Below, one piece after another: positions 7,780 through 18,300 of a stretch of 64,000 nt of DNA. Source of the stretch: Limnobacter parvus (lineage in GTDB: Bacteria > Pseudomonadota > Gammaproteobacteria > Burkholderiales > Burkholderiaceae_B). The notes below the pieces were generated by a model. That model saw only the letters and a program-made list of their open reading frames with translations, searched no databases and was not told the DNA's origin. The stretch is taken from assembly GCF_024623725.1 (NCBI RefSeq), contig NZ_JANKHG010000027.1, positions 124,001 to 188,000 on the forward strand, given 5' to 3'. Made by a program: the position numbers and the translations under genes. Each line of letters opens with the position of its first letter. The first letter of the stretch is position 1.

Positions 7780-7868
7780 GCTGTCTCCAGAATTTTTTAA
7801 TTTTTCTTATTACAGCATAAATGTGGCATTGTGCGTGTCAGTAATTCATTTGAATTCCAATTGAAAAA

Positions 7869-9266
7869 CTAACTGGAAAACTTGGTGATCACTGTTACGG
7901 CAAATACGGTGGCCAAAATTGCTGGAATCCAGAAGGCCAAGGCGAAATGGGTGTAGCGTTCAAGCCAGCCTGTGTGCCCACCCGCAGCCATTTCGGCACC
8001 CATGTTGTGGCGCTTCCACTGCCACACCACCAACAGGCAAATCAGCAGGCCGTTGAAAGGCAAAATAGTGTCGTAGAACACATCTACCAACACATCGAAG
8101 AGTGATTTGTTGGCACCTGAATAAAAAGCAAATTCGCTAAGCCACTGCACCTGCCCGAATGACAATGCGCAAAGCAATGCACCCACCACAATACCCGCAA
8201 GAACCCAACTCAGTGCCTTGTTACGGGTTTTTTTACCTTGAGCTTTCAGTGCCGCTACGGGTACTTCGATGATGGACACCAGGGATGTAATGGCTGCAAC
8301 AAATGCAAGCAGGAAAAACACAGCTGCGATGCAGCTTGAAACCAAATAGCCAAACTTGGGCGCCATGGCCATGAAAATATTGGGGAAGAATGAGAAAATC
8401 AAACCCACAGAAGAATCACTCAACTCGCTTGGGTTTGTGTTGGGGTAGATTGCAAAAATTGCGGGCAGGGTCATTAAGCCCGCCACCAAAGCCACCCCCG
8501 TGTCTGTTGCTGCAAGTAACTTCGCAGATTGAACCAGGTTGTCTTGCTTGCGCAAATATGAACCGTAAGTAATCAAGATACCCATGCCCAGCGACAGTGA
8601 AAAGAAAGCCTGCGACAGCGCACCGTTCACCACGCTCCAGGTAATTCTGTCCAGTTGGGGGGTGAAGTAGAATTTCAAGCCAGCGCTGGCATTGGGCAAA
8701 GTCAGCACAAAAACTGCCAACCCGATCAACATTACAAAAAGCATGGGCATCAGCAAACGTGACGCTTTTTCAATTCCATCCCGAACACCACCTTTCAGTA
8801 CAAACACCACAATTGCAATTACAGCCGCCAAGTAGGCAAATATCCAAGGGCTGGTAATGAACCCGCCAAAAAACACTGGGGTGGCCAACTGGTCAAGCTG
8901 GCCGAGCAACACCAATACGAAATAACCCAACAGCCACACGGTCAACACACTGTAAAACACGGCGATCATGAACGGTGTAATCAGTGACAAAGCACCTGCC
9001 AACACCCATGCCTTGTTGCCTTTCGCCACTTGATGAAATGCACCCAACGGGCCTTTGCCCGTGGCACGCCCCAAGCTTAGTTCAGCAAGAATAAGCGGCA
9101 GGCAAATGGCCACTACAAAAAAAATGTACAGTAGCAAAAAAGCGCCGCCACCATTTTTGGCAGCAGCCACTGGAAAGCCAACCAAATTTCCAATGCCCAC
9201 TGCTGAACCTGCTGCAGCCAGTACAAAGCCGATTTTGGAGCTGAATTGGTCTGGATTGTTTTGCAT
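7869..9266 (-). CDS. Sodium-dependent transporter, SNF family
   Basis: 465-residue inner-membrane neurotransmitter:sodium symporter (LeuT-fold) with about 11-12 helices. The first helix shows the unwound, substrate- and sodium-binding signature GSAVGIGNLVGFP at residues 20-32, followed by NGGGAFLLLY. Bacterial members import amino acids or related small amines with sodium; the substrate is not predictable here. It is divergent from the methyltransferase gene, and only 38 bases separate the starts. Confidence 0.9.
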   Translation of the reverse strand: MQNNPDQFSSKIGFVLAAAGSAVGIGNLVGFPVAAAKNGGGAFLLLYIFFVVAICLPLILAELSLGRATGKGPLGAFHQVAKGNKAWVLAGALSLITPFMIAVFYSVLTVWLLGYFVLVLLGQLDQLATPVFFGGFITSPWIFAYLAAVIAIVVFVLKGGVRDGIEKASRLLMPMLFVMLIGLAVFVLTLPNASAGLKFYFTPQLDRITWSVVNGALSQAFFSLSLGMGILITYGSYLRKQDNLVQSAKLLAATDTGVALVAGLMTLPAIFAIYPNTNPSELSDSSVGLIFSFFPNIFMAMAPKFGYLVSSCIAAVFFLLAFVAAITSLVSIIEVPVAALKAQGKKTRNKALSWVLAGIVVGALLCALSFGQVQWLSEFAFYSGANKSLFDVLVDVFYDTILPFNGLLICLLVVWQWKRHNMGAEMAAGGHTGWLERYTHFALAFWIPAILATVFAVTVITKFSS

Positions 9267-9304
9267 GGCTGTGCCGTTTCCTCAATATAAAAAGGACAAT
9301 CAAT

Positions 9305-9940
9305 TTGGGAATGTTTAGGGAATTATACGACCGACATATGTTGCCCACCCTGCTTGACTTCGCCTGCGGCATGAAAGCGATTAACCGGCAGCGCCAGAAG
9401 GTGGTGCCCAAGGCCACGGGCAAAGTGCTTGAAATCGGCATTGGCACGGGTTTGAACATGCGCCATTACGATGCTGCAAAAGTTGAAAAAATCATAGGTC
9501 TGGACCCTGCAATGCAAATGCACCGCTTGGCCAAAAAACGTATACAGCAAACTGGCTTAAGTGTTGAGTTAATGGGCCTGCCCGCCGAGAAAATTCCGCT
9601 GCCTGATGCCAGCATTGACACCATTGTAATGACCTACACCCTGTGCACCATTCCTGAACCTGTGCAGGCTTTGAAAGAAATGCGCAGGGTACTGAAGCCG
9701 GGTGGCAAGCTGTTGTTTTGCGAGCATGGTGTGGCACCCGACGAAGCAGTGCGCAATACGCAAAACCGTTTGCAGCCGATCTGGGGAAAACTGGCTGGTG
9801 GTTGCCATTTGAACCGCAACATTCCAGCCCTGTTGAAAGCTGGCGGTTTTGATTTGGATGAAATAGAAACCATGTACGTGCCTGGCCCCAAAGCATTCAC
9901 CTACAATTATTGGGGTACGGCGTATTCCGAAAGTAACTAG
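9305..9940 (+). CDS. Class I SAM-dependent methyltransferase
   Basis: 211-residue methyltransferase with motif I VLEIGIGTG (41-49), motif II acidic end IGLDPAMQM, and a post-motif region VMTYTLCTIPEP. It resembles the METTL7/UbiE-like methyltransf_11 group, with an amphipathic N-terminus (FRELYDRHMLPTLLDFACG). The substrate is unknown. The TTG at 9305 is favoured over the ATG at 9311 because AAGGA (9292-9296) is 8 bases from the TTG but 14 from the ATG. The gene converges on the copper chaperone, 8 bases between stops. Confidence 0.82.
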   Translation: MGMFRELYDRHMLPTLLDFACGMKAINRQRQKVVPKATGKVLEIGIGTGLNMRHYDAAKVEKIIGLDPAMQMHRLAKKRIQQTGLSVELMGLPAEKIPLPDASIDTIVMTYTLCTIPEPVQALKEMRRVLKPGGKLLFCEHGVAPDEAVRNTQNRLQPIWGKLAGGCHLNRNIPALLKAGGFDLDEIETMYVPGPKAFTYNYWGTAYSESN

Positions 9941-9948
9941 CTAGAAAA

Positions 9949-10149
9949 CTAGGCCTTTACTTGGGCAGGGTAGCCCGCCTCGCTGATTGTTTTGGCCAGG
10001 CTGGCTGCGGGCAGTGTGCTTTCTACCTGCACCAGTTTCTGTGCCAAATCAATTTGCACTTGCGCTGCAGGGTCTTGTGCTTTCACAGCACGCTCCACAT
10101 TGGCAGAACAACCGCCACATTTCATTTTTTCAACTGTTAATTCAATCAT
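9949..10149 (-). CDS. copZ: Copper chaperone, heavy-metal-associated domain
   Basis: 66-residue single HMA domain with the metal motif MKCGGC (Cys11, Cys14) and the usual beta-alpha-beta-beta-alpha-beta fold. It carries Cu(I) in the cytoplasm and would hand it to CopA, encoded divergently. GGAG lies 8 bases before the ATG. It has its own CueR-type promoter with a 19-base spacer, back-to-back with the copA promoter, so both genes should respond to copper through the nearby CueR. The symbol is used by function and context. Confidence 0.85.
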   Translation of the reverse strand: MIELTVEKMKCGGCSANVERAVKAQDPAAQVQIDLAQKLVQVESTLPAASLAKTISEAGYPAQVKA

Positions 10150-10180
10150 TGTTCTACTCCGGTGGGTTGATCACAAATGT

Positions 10181-10211
10181 AGCTTGAAGCTTCCAACCGT
10201 GGTAAGGTCAA
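10181..10211 (-). promoter_or_regulatory. CueR-type promoter for the copper chaperone
   Basis: On the minus strand: -35 TTGACC (10206-10211), a 19-base spacer with an imperfect dyad (CCTT...GGAAGC), and -10 CAAGCT (10181-10186). The overlong 19-base spacer is the hallmark of MerR-family activation. It aligns without gaps to the E. coli copA promoter layout. Confidence 0.7.
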
Positions 10212-10215
10212 GTGC

Positions 10216-10246
10216 TTGACTTTGACATCATGGGAAGGTTCATTCT
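10216..10246 (+). promoter_or_regulatory. CueR-type promoter for copA
   Basis: -35 TTGACT (10216-10221), a 19-base spacer ending in the half-site GGGAAGG, and -10 CATTCT (10241-10246). The left arm (TTTGACA) is degenerate; the right arm matches the CueR half-site. It lies only four bases from the -35 of the divergent chaperone promoter. It also shows that a TTG at 10216 cannot be the copA start, since it is the -35 box. Confidence 0.75.
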
Positions 10247-10272
10247 GTGGGCATTGTTTAACGGAGAATGCC

Positions 10273-12498
10273 GTGAGTAGCAACAACACATTGAATTTGG
10301 CCGTGGGGGGAATGAGCTGTGCCTCGTGTTCCTCGGCCGTAGAAAAAGCCTTGCTGAAAGTAAGCGGCGTGCAAAACGCCACCGTGAATTTGGCCACTGA
10401 GAAAGCCCAGATTGAATTCACAGCCCCGGCCACCCCTGAACACCTGGCCAAGGCAGTGGTCGATGCGGGTTATGACGCTGAAATTCTGAATGAAAGCGGC
10501 GAAAAGTTAGGCACACAAGCCACAACCCAAAACACTGCAGCCAGGGAAGGTTTCGGCGAAGGTGCATTGGTTGTAATTGCAGCTTTGTTAACCCTGCCAC
10601 TGGTGTTGCCCATGGTGGCCATGCCATTTGGAAAACACTGGATGCTGCCCGGTTGGGTGCAGTTGTTTCTGGCCATTCCTGTGCAGTTCTGGTTGGGTGG
10701 GCGTTTCTACCGCGCAGGCTTGAAAGCCATTCAGAACCGCACCGGCAATATGGATTTGCTGGTGGCCATTGGTACCACTGCTGCGTTTGGCCTGTCTGTG
10801 TACATGATGGACCAAGGCAGCAGCCACCTGTACTTCGAAGCTTCCAGTGCAGTTATCACCCTGGTGATGTTGGGCAAATGGCTTGAAGGCCGTGCCAAGC
10901 GACAAACCACGGCAGCCATTGCTGCCTTGCAGGCTTTGCGCCCCGACACCGCACGCGTGCGCCGCAATGGTGTTGAACAAACCATTCCCATGGCAGAAGT
11001 GAAGTTGAGTGACGAGGTGGTGGTTCGCCCCGGTGAACGCATACCTGTGGATGGTTTGGTGCTGGAAGGCAGCAGCCATGTGGATGAAGCCTTGATCACC
11101 GGCGAAAGCGAACCCATAGTGAAAGCTGCGGGCACAAAGGTGACGGGTGGTGCCGTGAATATTGATGGTTTGCTGTTGATTCAAACCAGCGCCATTGGCA
11201 CTGAAACCACACTGGCCAGAATTATTCGCCTGGTGGAAGACGCACAAGCCGCGAAGCCCAATATTCAAAAACTGGTCGATAAGGTAAGCGCGGTGTTTGT
11301 GCCAGTGGTGTTGGTGATTGCCTTGTTTACAGTATTGGCATGGGGCTTTTTTGGGTCTGCTGAAAACGCTTGGGAACAAGCCATTCTGAATGCTGTGGCC
11401 GTACTGGTGATTGCCTGCCCGTGTGCATTGGGCCTGGCAACACCCACAGCAATTATGGCGGGCACAGGGGTGGCCGCGCGCAATGGCATTCTGATTAAAG
11501 ACGCGCAGGCGCTTGAACTGGCGCACAGCATTAACACCGTGGTGTTCGACAAAACCGGCACGCTGACTGTGGGCAAACCCACCTTGATGCAGCTTGAGGC
11601 GGTGCATGGCGAAAGCCATGACATGTTGGCCAAAGCCGCTGCAGTGGAAGCTGGCAGCATGCACCCGCTGGCCAGCGCTGTGAAAAACCGTGCTGAACAA
11701 GACGGGTTGACGATTCCCAAAGCCAGCGATTTGCAAGACGTGGCAGGCAAGGGTTTGTCGGCCAACGTGGGTGATTCACGTGTGTATGTGGGCACCATTC
11801 GCTGGATGGAAGAAATGGGTATTGCGGCCAGCAGCATGCAGCAAGTACAGGGTAACTTGAATGCCAGTGCAGCAACCCGTTCCTGGGTGGCTGAAGAAAC
11901 CGGCATGGGCATTCGCTTGTTGGGTGTTCTGGCCTTTGGCGACGAATTGAAGCCCAGCGCACATGGCGCTGTTAGTTCGCTGCATGCATTGAATGTAAAC
12001 ACAGTGCTGCTAACCGGCGACACGCAAACCAGCGCAGAACGGGTTGCCTCTGAACTGGGCATCAAGCAGGTAATGGCGGAACAACTGCCGGGCGATAAAT
12101 CGGAAGCCGTAGCGGCCTTGCGAGATTCGAAAGTAGGCAGCAAACAGGTGGTGGCCATGGTGGGCGACGGCATCAATGATGCGCCCGCACTGGCCATGGC
12201 CGACGTCAGCTTTGCCATGTCCACCGGCACCGATGTGGCCATGCACACTGCCGACATTACCTTGATGCGTTCTGACCCCAGCCTGGTGGCGCAAACCATT
12301 GACATTTCACGCCGCACCTACAACAAGATCAAACAGAACCTGTTCTGGGCATTCATTTACAACGCAGTGGGCATTCCGCTGGCGGCTTTGGGTTACCTGA
12401 ACCCGGTGCTGGCAGGTACGGCAATGGCGCTGAGTTCAGTCAGTGTGGTCACCAACGCATTGATGTTGCGCAACTGGAAACCTAAAAGTGGAGCATGA
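10273..12498 (+). CDS. copA: Cu(I)-exporting P1B-type ATPase
   Basis: 741-residue inner-membrane copper exporter. From the GTG start it has one HMA domain (GMSCASC, Cys16/Cys19), eight predicted helices, the transmembrane CPC motif ([12 protein letters not shown]), the phosphorylation motif DKTGT, the MHPLA motif and the hinge [10 protein letters not shown]. The start is set at GTG 10273: GGAG (10263-10266) precedes it by six bases, and the longer in-frame TTG at 10216 lies in the promoter. It is followed directly by cueR. Cu(I) specificity is supported by CPC and the CueR partner. Confidence 0.95.
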   Translation: MSSNNTLNLAVGGMSCASCSSAVEKALLKVSGVQNATVNLATEKAQIEFTAPATPEHLAKAVVDAGYDAEILNESGEKLGTQATTQNTAAREGFGEGALVVIAALLTLPLVLPMVAMPFGKHWMLPGWVQLFLAIPVQFWLGGRFYRAGLKAIQNRTGNMDLLVAIGTTAAFGLSVYMMDQGSSHLYFEASSAVITLVMLGKWLEGRAKRQTTAAIAALQALRPDTARVRRNGVEQTIPMAEVKLSDEVVVRPGERIPVDGLVLEGSSHVDEALITGESEPIVKAAGTKVTGGAVNIDGLLLIQTSAIGTETTLARIIRLVEDAQAAKPNIQKLVDKVSAVFVPVVLVIALFTVLAWGFFGSAENAWEQAILNAVAVLVIACPCALGLATPTAIMAGTGVAARNGILIKDAQALELAHSINTVVFDKTGTLTVGKPTLMQLEAVHGESHDMLAKAAAVEAGSMHPLASAVKNRAEQDGLTIPKASDLQDVAGKGLSANVGDSRVYVGTIRWMEEMGIAASSMQQVQGNLNASAATRSWVAEETGMGIRLLGVLAFGDELKPSAHGAVSSLHALNVNTVLLTGDTQTSAERVASELGIKQVMAEQLPGDKSEAVAALRDSKVGSKQVVAMVGDGINDAPALAMADVSFAMSTGTDVAMHTADITLMRSDPSLVAQTIDISRRTYNKIKQNLFWAFIYNAVGIPLAALGYLNPVLAGTAMALSSVSVVTNALMLRNWKPKSGA

Positions 12499-12499
12499 A

Positions 12500-12904
12500 A
12501 TGAGCAATCACTACTTCACCATCGGCGAAGCGGCTATGGAATCCGGTATCTCTGCAAAGATGATTCGCCATTACGAACAGGTGGGCTTGCTGAAAGAAGC
12601 AGCGCGAACCGAGGCGGGTTATCGGCTTTACACCGATCGGGATTTGCATGTGCTGCGCTTCATTCGACATTCACGCGATTTGGGTTTTTCGATCAAACAA
12701 ATCGAAGAATTACTCGGCCTGTGGCAAGACGTGGACCGACCCAGTCGAGAGGTGAAAAAACTGGCGCAGTTGCACCTGAATGCATTGAATACAAAAATTC
12801 TTGAGTTGAATGCCATGAAGGCGGAACTTGAACGTTTGGTGAACTGCTGCAAGGGCGATTCCCGACCCGATTGCCCAATTCTTGAAGGGCTGGCCGCCGA
12901 ATAA
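12500..12904 (+). CDS. cueR: MerR-family copper-responsive activator
   Basis: 134 residues. The N-terminal winged helix-turn-helix reads FTIGEAAMESGISAKMIRHY and is followed by a long dimerisation helix. The metal loop has Cys117 and Cys125 eight residues apart (CKGDSRPDC), as in E. coli CueR, and a Ser at position 82 (DRPSREVKK) typical of sensors of monovalent ions. It should activate the two 19-base-spacer promoters at 10181-10246. The ATG at 12500 has GTGGAG 6 bases upstream, inside the end of copA, whose TGA ends one base before this ATG. Its stop abuts the stop of the convergent ABC gene with no gap. Confidence 0.92.
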   Translation: MSNHYFTIGEAAMESGISAKMIRHYEQVGLLKEAARTEAGYRLYTDRDLHVLRFIRHSRDLGFSIKQIEELLGLWQDVDRPSREVKKLAQLHLNALNTKILELNAMKAELERLVNCCKGDSRPDCPILEGLAAE

Positions 12905-13675
12905 CTATTGGAAACCGGAAACCACTGCGGTGTGGCCTGTTTCAGTGGTGCTGACAAGCACTGGCAGGCCGTACAAGGCGCTTAATGACTGCGAGGTAAT
13001 CACGTCATGCGCGGGGCCTTGCGCAAGCACTGCACGGCCCTTGAGCAGGCAGGCTGTGGCATTAATACCCAGTGCGTCTTGCGGGTTGTGTGTGCTGAAA
13101 ATAACACTTTTGCCCTGCGCGGCCATTAAGGCCAGCGTTTGCATTACCTTTGCAGCATTGGCGAAATCCAGGTTGGCGGTGGGTTCATCCAGCACCACAA
13201 TGTTTGCGCCCTGGCACAGGGCGCGCGCAATCAGCACCAGTTGCTGTTGCCCGCCTGAAAGCAGGCTGAAATCACGTTGCTTCAATGCTGCAATGCCCAG
13301 TTGTTCCAATGCGGTGTCTACTGCCAAATAGTCTGCTTTGCCGGGGCCACCAAACAGCCCCCAGTTTTGTGTGCGGCCCATTAACACCGTGTCGCCAACG
13401 GTAAAACCCAAACTGCTGCCGTGGCTTTGTGGCACATAGGCCAGTTGCCTGGCCAGGTCATGCGTGGGCAGTTGCTGCAAGGGGGTGTTGTTCAACAGAA
13501 CTTGCCCGGCACACGGCTCAATTAAATTGAGCAAGGTTTTTATCAAGGTGCTTTTGCCGCTGCCATTGGGGCCAAGCAGGCAAAGAATTTCGCCTTGCTT
13601 CAGCTCAAGGTTAATGTGCTCAACAACCGCACAACCCCCATGCCCAACCGACAAATTCTGAGTGTACAAACTCAT
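12905..13675 (-). CDS. FecCD-type ABC transporter ATP-binding protein
   Basis: 256-residue ATPase of the iron-siderophore/cobalamin importer class. Walker A GPNGSGKST at 35-43, signature LLSGGQQQLVLIARAL, Walker B IVVLDEPTANLD and the H-loop STHNPQDAL are all present. It energises the permease encoded just upstream, with the two genes overlapping by four bases (ATGA). No substrate-binding protein or outer-membrane receptor is next to them, so the ligand (Fe-siderophore, heme or B12) is unresolved. Confidence 0.9.
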   Translation of the reverse strand: MSLYTQNLSVGHGGCAVVEHINLELKQGEILCLLGPNGSGKSTLIKTLLNLIEPCAGQVLLNNTPLQQLPTHDLARQLAYVPQSHGSSLGFTVGDTVLMGRTQNWGLFGGPGKADYLAVDTALEQLGIAALKQRDFSLLSGGQQQLVLIARALCQGANIVVLDEPTANLDFANAAKVMQTLALMAAQGKSVIFSTHNPQDALGINATACLLKGRAVLAQGPAHDVITSQSLSALYGLPVLVSTTETGHTAVVSGFQ

Positions 13676-14673
13676 TCCGGCACTCCGCGTTTTTTCAGCA
13701 ACAAGCCCAGAAAAAACGGTGCACCCACCAGGGCAGTCAAAATACCCAGTGGTACTTCAATGTCGCCGTAGCTTCGCGACGCTGTGTCGACCAGCAGCAG
13801 AAACAGGGCACCCATCAAAATGGAAGTGGGTAACAAGCGCGCAAGACTTGGCCCGACCAAGAGGCGTGCTGCGTGGGGTATCAGCAGGCCTATCCATCCA
13901 ATAACACCGGAAACTGCCACCACAGCACTGGTCATTACGGTGGCCAGTGCAATTACGGTAATTCGCAAGGGTTTAACAGGCACACCAAGAGCTTGCGCTT
14001 CGTGTTCGGGAAGGCTAAGTACGTTAAGCCGCCAGCGCAGCAGGTACAAAACACCACAAGCCAACACCACCACTGGCGCAATGGCGAATATTTCCAGCAT
14101 GGTGACGCCGCTTAAGCTGCCCAGCAGCCAAAATGTGATGGCGGGAAGTTGATCATAGGGATCAGCAAGAATTTTTAGTAGCGATGTCACTGCGCCAGCC
14201 AGTGCACCCAGCACCACCCCAGTAAGCACCAGCACCAAGGTGCGGTCAGCATGTTGCATGGCCTTGCCCAGGGCAATTACCAACAGCACGGCAGCCACGC
14301 CACCCGCAAAGGCCAGGCCCTGCACACCCAACATTGGTAAACTGAAGAACAGCCCCAACACCGCACCCAAGCCTGCACCTGCTGAAACCCCCAAAATGTC
14401 GGGCGATACCAAGGGGTTTCTGAACAACAACTGATAAGCAGCACCGGCAGCAGCCAATGCCGCACCCACCAAAATGGCACCCAGAATTCGGGGCAGGCGA
14501 ATGTCTTGAATGACTTGAACGGTCATGGCTTCGCCCTCACCGAAAAGCGCCGGCAGACTTTCTTCCAGATTAACCGGGTAAGCACCCAAAGTTAGTGACA
14601 TGGCAGCGACGCCCAGCAAGGCGAGCAACAGCAACAGCAGGCAGAAAGGCAGGGCAATGCGTGGCATGTGCAT
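13672..14673 (-). CDS. FecCD-family ABC transporter permease
   Basis: 333-residue inner-membrane permease with about ten helices. It has typical BtuC/FecD signatures: GAYPVNLEESLPALFG near the N-terminus, RLPRILGAILVGAALAAAGA, and NPLVSPDILGVSAGAGLGAV. Only one permease gene is present, so it would work as a homodimer with the downstream ATPase. The gene lies 33 bases after a TetR regulator gene on the same strand and may be co-transcribed with it. Confidence 0.9.
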   Translation of the reverse strand: MHMPRIALPFCLLLLLLALLGVAAMSLTLGAYPVNLEESLPALFGEGEAMTVQVIQDIRLPRILGAILVGAALAAAGAAYQLLFRNPLVSPDILGVSAGAGLGAVLGLFFSLPMLGVQGLAFAGGVAAVLLVIALGKAMQHADRTLVLVLTGVVLGALAGAVTSLLKILADPYDQLPAITFWLLGSLSGVTMLEIFAIAPVVVLACGVLYLLRWRLNVLSLPEHEAQALGVPVKPLRITVIALATVMTSAVVAVSGVIGWIGLLIPHAARLLVGPSLARLLPTSILMGALFLLLVDTASRSYGDIEVPLGILTALVGAPFFLGLLLKKRGVPE

Positions 14674-14706
14674 CAGGGCTGTGAAGAAGAGCCCGAGTAT
14701 ATCCCA

Positions 14707-15318
14707 TCAATTTTGAAGCATCTGTGTAATCACGGTTTTCAACACGCGCCCAATGTCGTCGGCTTTCATATTGGGGTCGCGAATAGCGCGAATTTGTAAG
14801 CCATCAAACAGCGCCATCAGGATGGTCGACTTTGCCGCCAGGTTAAGCGGGCAGGGCGGTGGCCCCTTTAATGCCCCTTCCACTGGCTGTACACCTTTGA
14901 TCAGGTTAATTACTTTTTCGCGAATTACAGCATCCGTGCTTTGCACTGTCGCAGCCACCTTCGGGTTTCTGGCCGCTTCAGCCAGAATTTCCGTGTCCAG
15001 TTCACTGCGGTCAATGCGGCGCTGAACACCTTCATCAACTGTACCCAGCATGGCTTTCAGAATGTCTTTTTCACCCTGAATTTTTGCGATCCGCTCCAAG
15101 GCCTGGTCCAAGTCGCGCTTCACCATGGCCTCGATAATCGCTTCCTTGCTTTCAAAGTAGTTGTAGATGTGCCCGGCGCTCATGCCGAAAGATTTTGCAA
15201 TCTCCGACATGCTCGCGCCGTGAAATCCACTTTTTCGGAAACATTCGGCCGCGGCATCCAGAATTTGCTGGCGGCGAAGTTCGGCCTTGCTGTTCAACTG
15301 GTTGGCCTCAAGGTTCAT
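14707..15318 (-). CDS. TetR-family regulator of the RND pump
   Basis: 203-residue TetR/AcrR repressor with an N-terminal helix-turn-helix (GASMSEIAKSFGMSAGHIYNYF) and a ligand-binding C-terminal domain. The start is placed at the ATG of MNLEANQL (15318), which has GGGAGA at proper distance. A longer in-frame start at 15354 would run into the permease gene. It is the last gene of an adaptor-permease-regulator operon, one base after the permease stop. The perfect GAATGAACGTTCATTC palindrome before the adaptor gene is its likely operator. Confidence 0.87.
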   Translation of the reverse strand: MNLEANQLNSKAELRRQQILDAAAECFRKSGFHGASMSEIAKSFGMSAGHIYNYFESKEAIIEAMVKRDLDQALERIAKIQGEKDILKAMLGTVDEGVQRRIDRSELDTEILAEAARNPKVAATVQSTDAVIREKVINLIKGVQPVEGALKGPPPCPLNLAAKSTILMALFDGLQIRAIRDPNMKADDIGRVLKTVITQMLQN

Positions 15319-15319
15319 G

Positions 15320-18300
15320 TCAGTCTCCCGATTGAGCGGTCTTTTTTTGAGCACGCTTCTTGGTGAATATTTGGGTCACCACCACAAAGAACAAAGGCAC
15401 GAAGAAAATACCCAATGCAGTGGCGGCAATGGTGCCGCCCAGCACGCCAGTACCAATCGCGTTCTGGCTGCCTGAGCCTGCCCCGGTCGAAATGGCCAAT
15501 GGCACTACGCCCAAACCAAATGCCAATGAAGTCATCAGAATAGGGCGCAAGCGCATGCGCACTGCATCCAGCGTGGCTTCCACCAAATCACGACCCTGGT
15601 CAAACTGATCTTTAGCAAACTCTACGATCAGAATGGCGTTCTTTGCAGACAAGCCCACTGTGGTCAGCAAGGCCACCTGGAAATACACGTCGTTGGCCAA
15701 GCCGCGGCTGCTGGCTGCCAGCAGCGCACCCACAACACCCAATGGAACTATCAACATGACCGCAAATGGAATGGTCCAGCTTTCATACAGGGCCGCAAGG
15801 CAAAGGAACACGATGAGCAGTGAAAGCGCATACAGCAGGGGTGCCTGTGAACCGGATTGCCGCTCTTCATACGACAGGCCAGTCCACTCAATACCCAATC
15901 CATCTGGCAAGTTGGCAGCTATGGCCTCCATTGCGTCCATGGCATCGCCAGAACTCATGCCTGGCGCTGCCTGGCCCTGGATTTCAACTGCTGGCAAACC
16001 GTTGTACCGTTCAAGTCGGGGCGAGCCCATGCTCCATTCCGCAGTTGCGAAATTGGAGAAGGGCACCATTTCACCCTGGTTGTTGCGCACAAAAAAGCGG
16101 TTCAGGTCTTCTGGCAGCATGCGGTAAGGTGCATCGGCTTGCATATACACGCGTTTTACCCGACCACGGTCCAGAAAGTCATTGATGAAACTGCCGCCCC
16201 AAGCGGAAGTCAGTGTGTCGCTGATTTCTGCCACGCTGACACCCAACGCACCTGCTTTGGCATTGTCAATGTTCAGTCGGTATTGGGGTGTGTCGGCCGT
16301 CGCGTTCGGGCGTACACCCGAAAGAATAGGATTCTTCGCTGCTTCAGCGATCATGTCGCTTCTGGCTTGCAACAGGGCGTCTCGGCCCAAACCTGTGCGG
16401 TCTTGAATAAACAGGTTAAAACCCGTGGCATTGCCCAGTTCGCGAATCGGCGGCGGTGCGAAGGCGAAGGCCTGCGCTTCAGGCCAGCTCGCAAATTCCT
16501 TGGTTGCGCGTTCAACCACACTGGCGGCAGAATTTTCATCGCCAGGCCGTTCACTCCAATCGCGCAGGCGAACAAATCCAATGCCTGAATTTTGTCCGGT
16601 ACCCGAGAAGCTGAAGCCTGCAACCGTGAACAAAGACTTCACCGTTGCCTCTTCCTTGTTGAGAAAATAGTCTTCCATTTTGGCCAGAACTTGCAAGGTT
16701 TGTTCTTGTGTAGCGCCCGGTGGAAGTTGCACTTGCGTGAAGAACACGCCCTGATCTTCATTCGGTAAGAACGAAGTAGGCAGCCGGGTGAACATGAAGG
16801 CGGTAATCGCCAGCAAACCCCCATAAATAATCAGGTACCTGCCTGATTTTTGCAGCATTCGGCCCACGGTGCCCTGGTAACGGGTGTTGCTGGAATCGAA
16901 CTTGCGGTTGAACCAGCCGAAGAAGCCTTTTTTCTCGTGCGTGTGGCCCTTCTCAATGGGTTTCAGCATCGTCGCGCAAAGGGCTGGCGTAAGCACCAAC
17001 GCCACCACGACGGACAAGGCCATGGCCGATACGATTGTGATTGAGAATTGTTGGTAGATCACACCCGCAGAGCCTGGAAAAAAGGCCATAGGCACAAATA
17101 CTGCCGACAGCACTAGGCCAATACCAACCAGCGCTCCCGTGATCTGGTCCATCGACTTCCGTGTGGCCTCAAGCGGCGGCAAGCCTTCCTCGGCCATCAC
17201 ACGTTCCACGTTTTCAACCACCACAATGGCGTCGTCCACCAGCAAGCCGATGGCCAGTACCATGGCAAACATCGTGAGTGTATTGATTGAGAAACCAAAG
17301 GCGGAAAGCACAGCGAATGTGCCCAATAGCACCACGGGCACGGCGATGGTTGGAATCAGGGTGGCGCGGAAGTTTTGAAGGAACAGGTACATCACCAGGA
17401 AAACCAGAATGATGGCCTCGATCAAGGTTTTCACAACGCCTTCAATGGAGATCTTTACGAATGGTGTGGTGTCATAGGACACATCCCATTCCATTCCTTC
17501 GGGAATCAGCGGTGTAATACGCTCCATCTCTTCAATCACCGACTCCGCGGTGTCCAACGCGTTGGCGCCCGAGGCGAGGCGTATGCCAATGCCGGATGCA
17601 TTGCGCCCATTCCAGCGCGGCAGAATATTGTAATTTTCGCTGCCGTAATCTAGGCGGGCCACATCTTTTAAACGAACGGTGGCACCGTCTTCCGATGTCC
17701 GCAAAATAATCTGTTCAAAATCTTCTGGCGTTTCAAGCAAACTTTGAGCTGTGATGGTTGCCGTCAGTGATTGCCCCTTCACAGCGGGCGCTGCGCCCAG
17801 TTCACCTGCCGAAACCTGCGCATTTTGTGCAAGTACTGCATTGCGAATGTCGCCTGCAGACACCTTGAACTGGTTCATTTTGTCCGGGTTTAACCAAATG
17901 CGCATCGCGTAGGGGCTACCAAAAACTTGCACCTCACCCACGCCGTTCACTCGGCTGATGGTGTCTTGAACATTCGAAGTAATAAAGTCGGCCAGTTCCG
18001 TTGATGTAAACGCACCATCGACCGCAGTGAAGGCGATCACCAACAGGTAACCGGTTGCGCTTTTGGTGACTTGAATGCCCTGGCGCTGGACAGCACTGGG
18101 CAACAGCGCATTGGCCAGGCTCAGTTTGTTTTGCACTTGAACCTGCGCGATGTCCGGGTTGGTGCCAGGTTCGAATGTCAATTCAATTCGTAGCCGGCCA
18201 GTGGAATCGCTCGTGGACTTCATGTAGCGCAAGCCATCCAGTCCGGTCATTCGCTGCTCGATCACCTGTGTGACAGAGTCTTGAAGTGTTTCCGCCGACG

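Noticed and set aside
10588-11736. 382-codon open frame antisense to copA
   Set aside because: His/Gln-rich nonsense composition and no ribosome-binding site; copA is certain.
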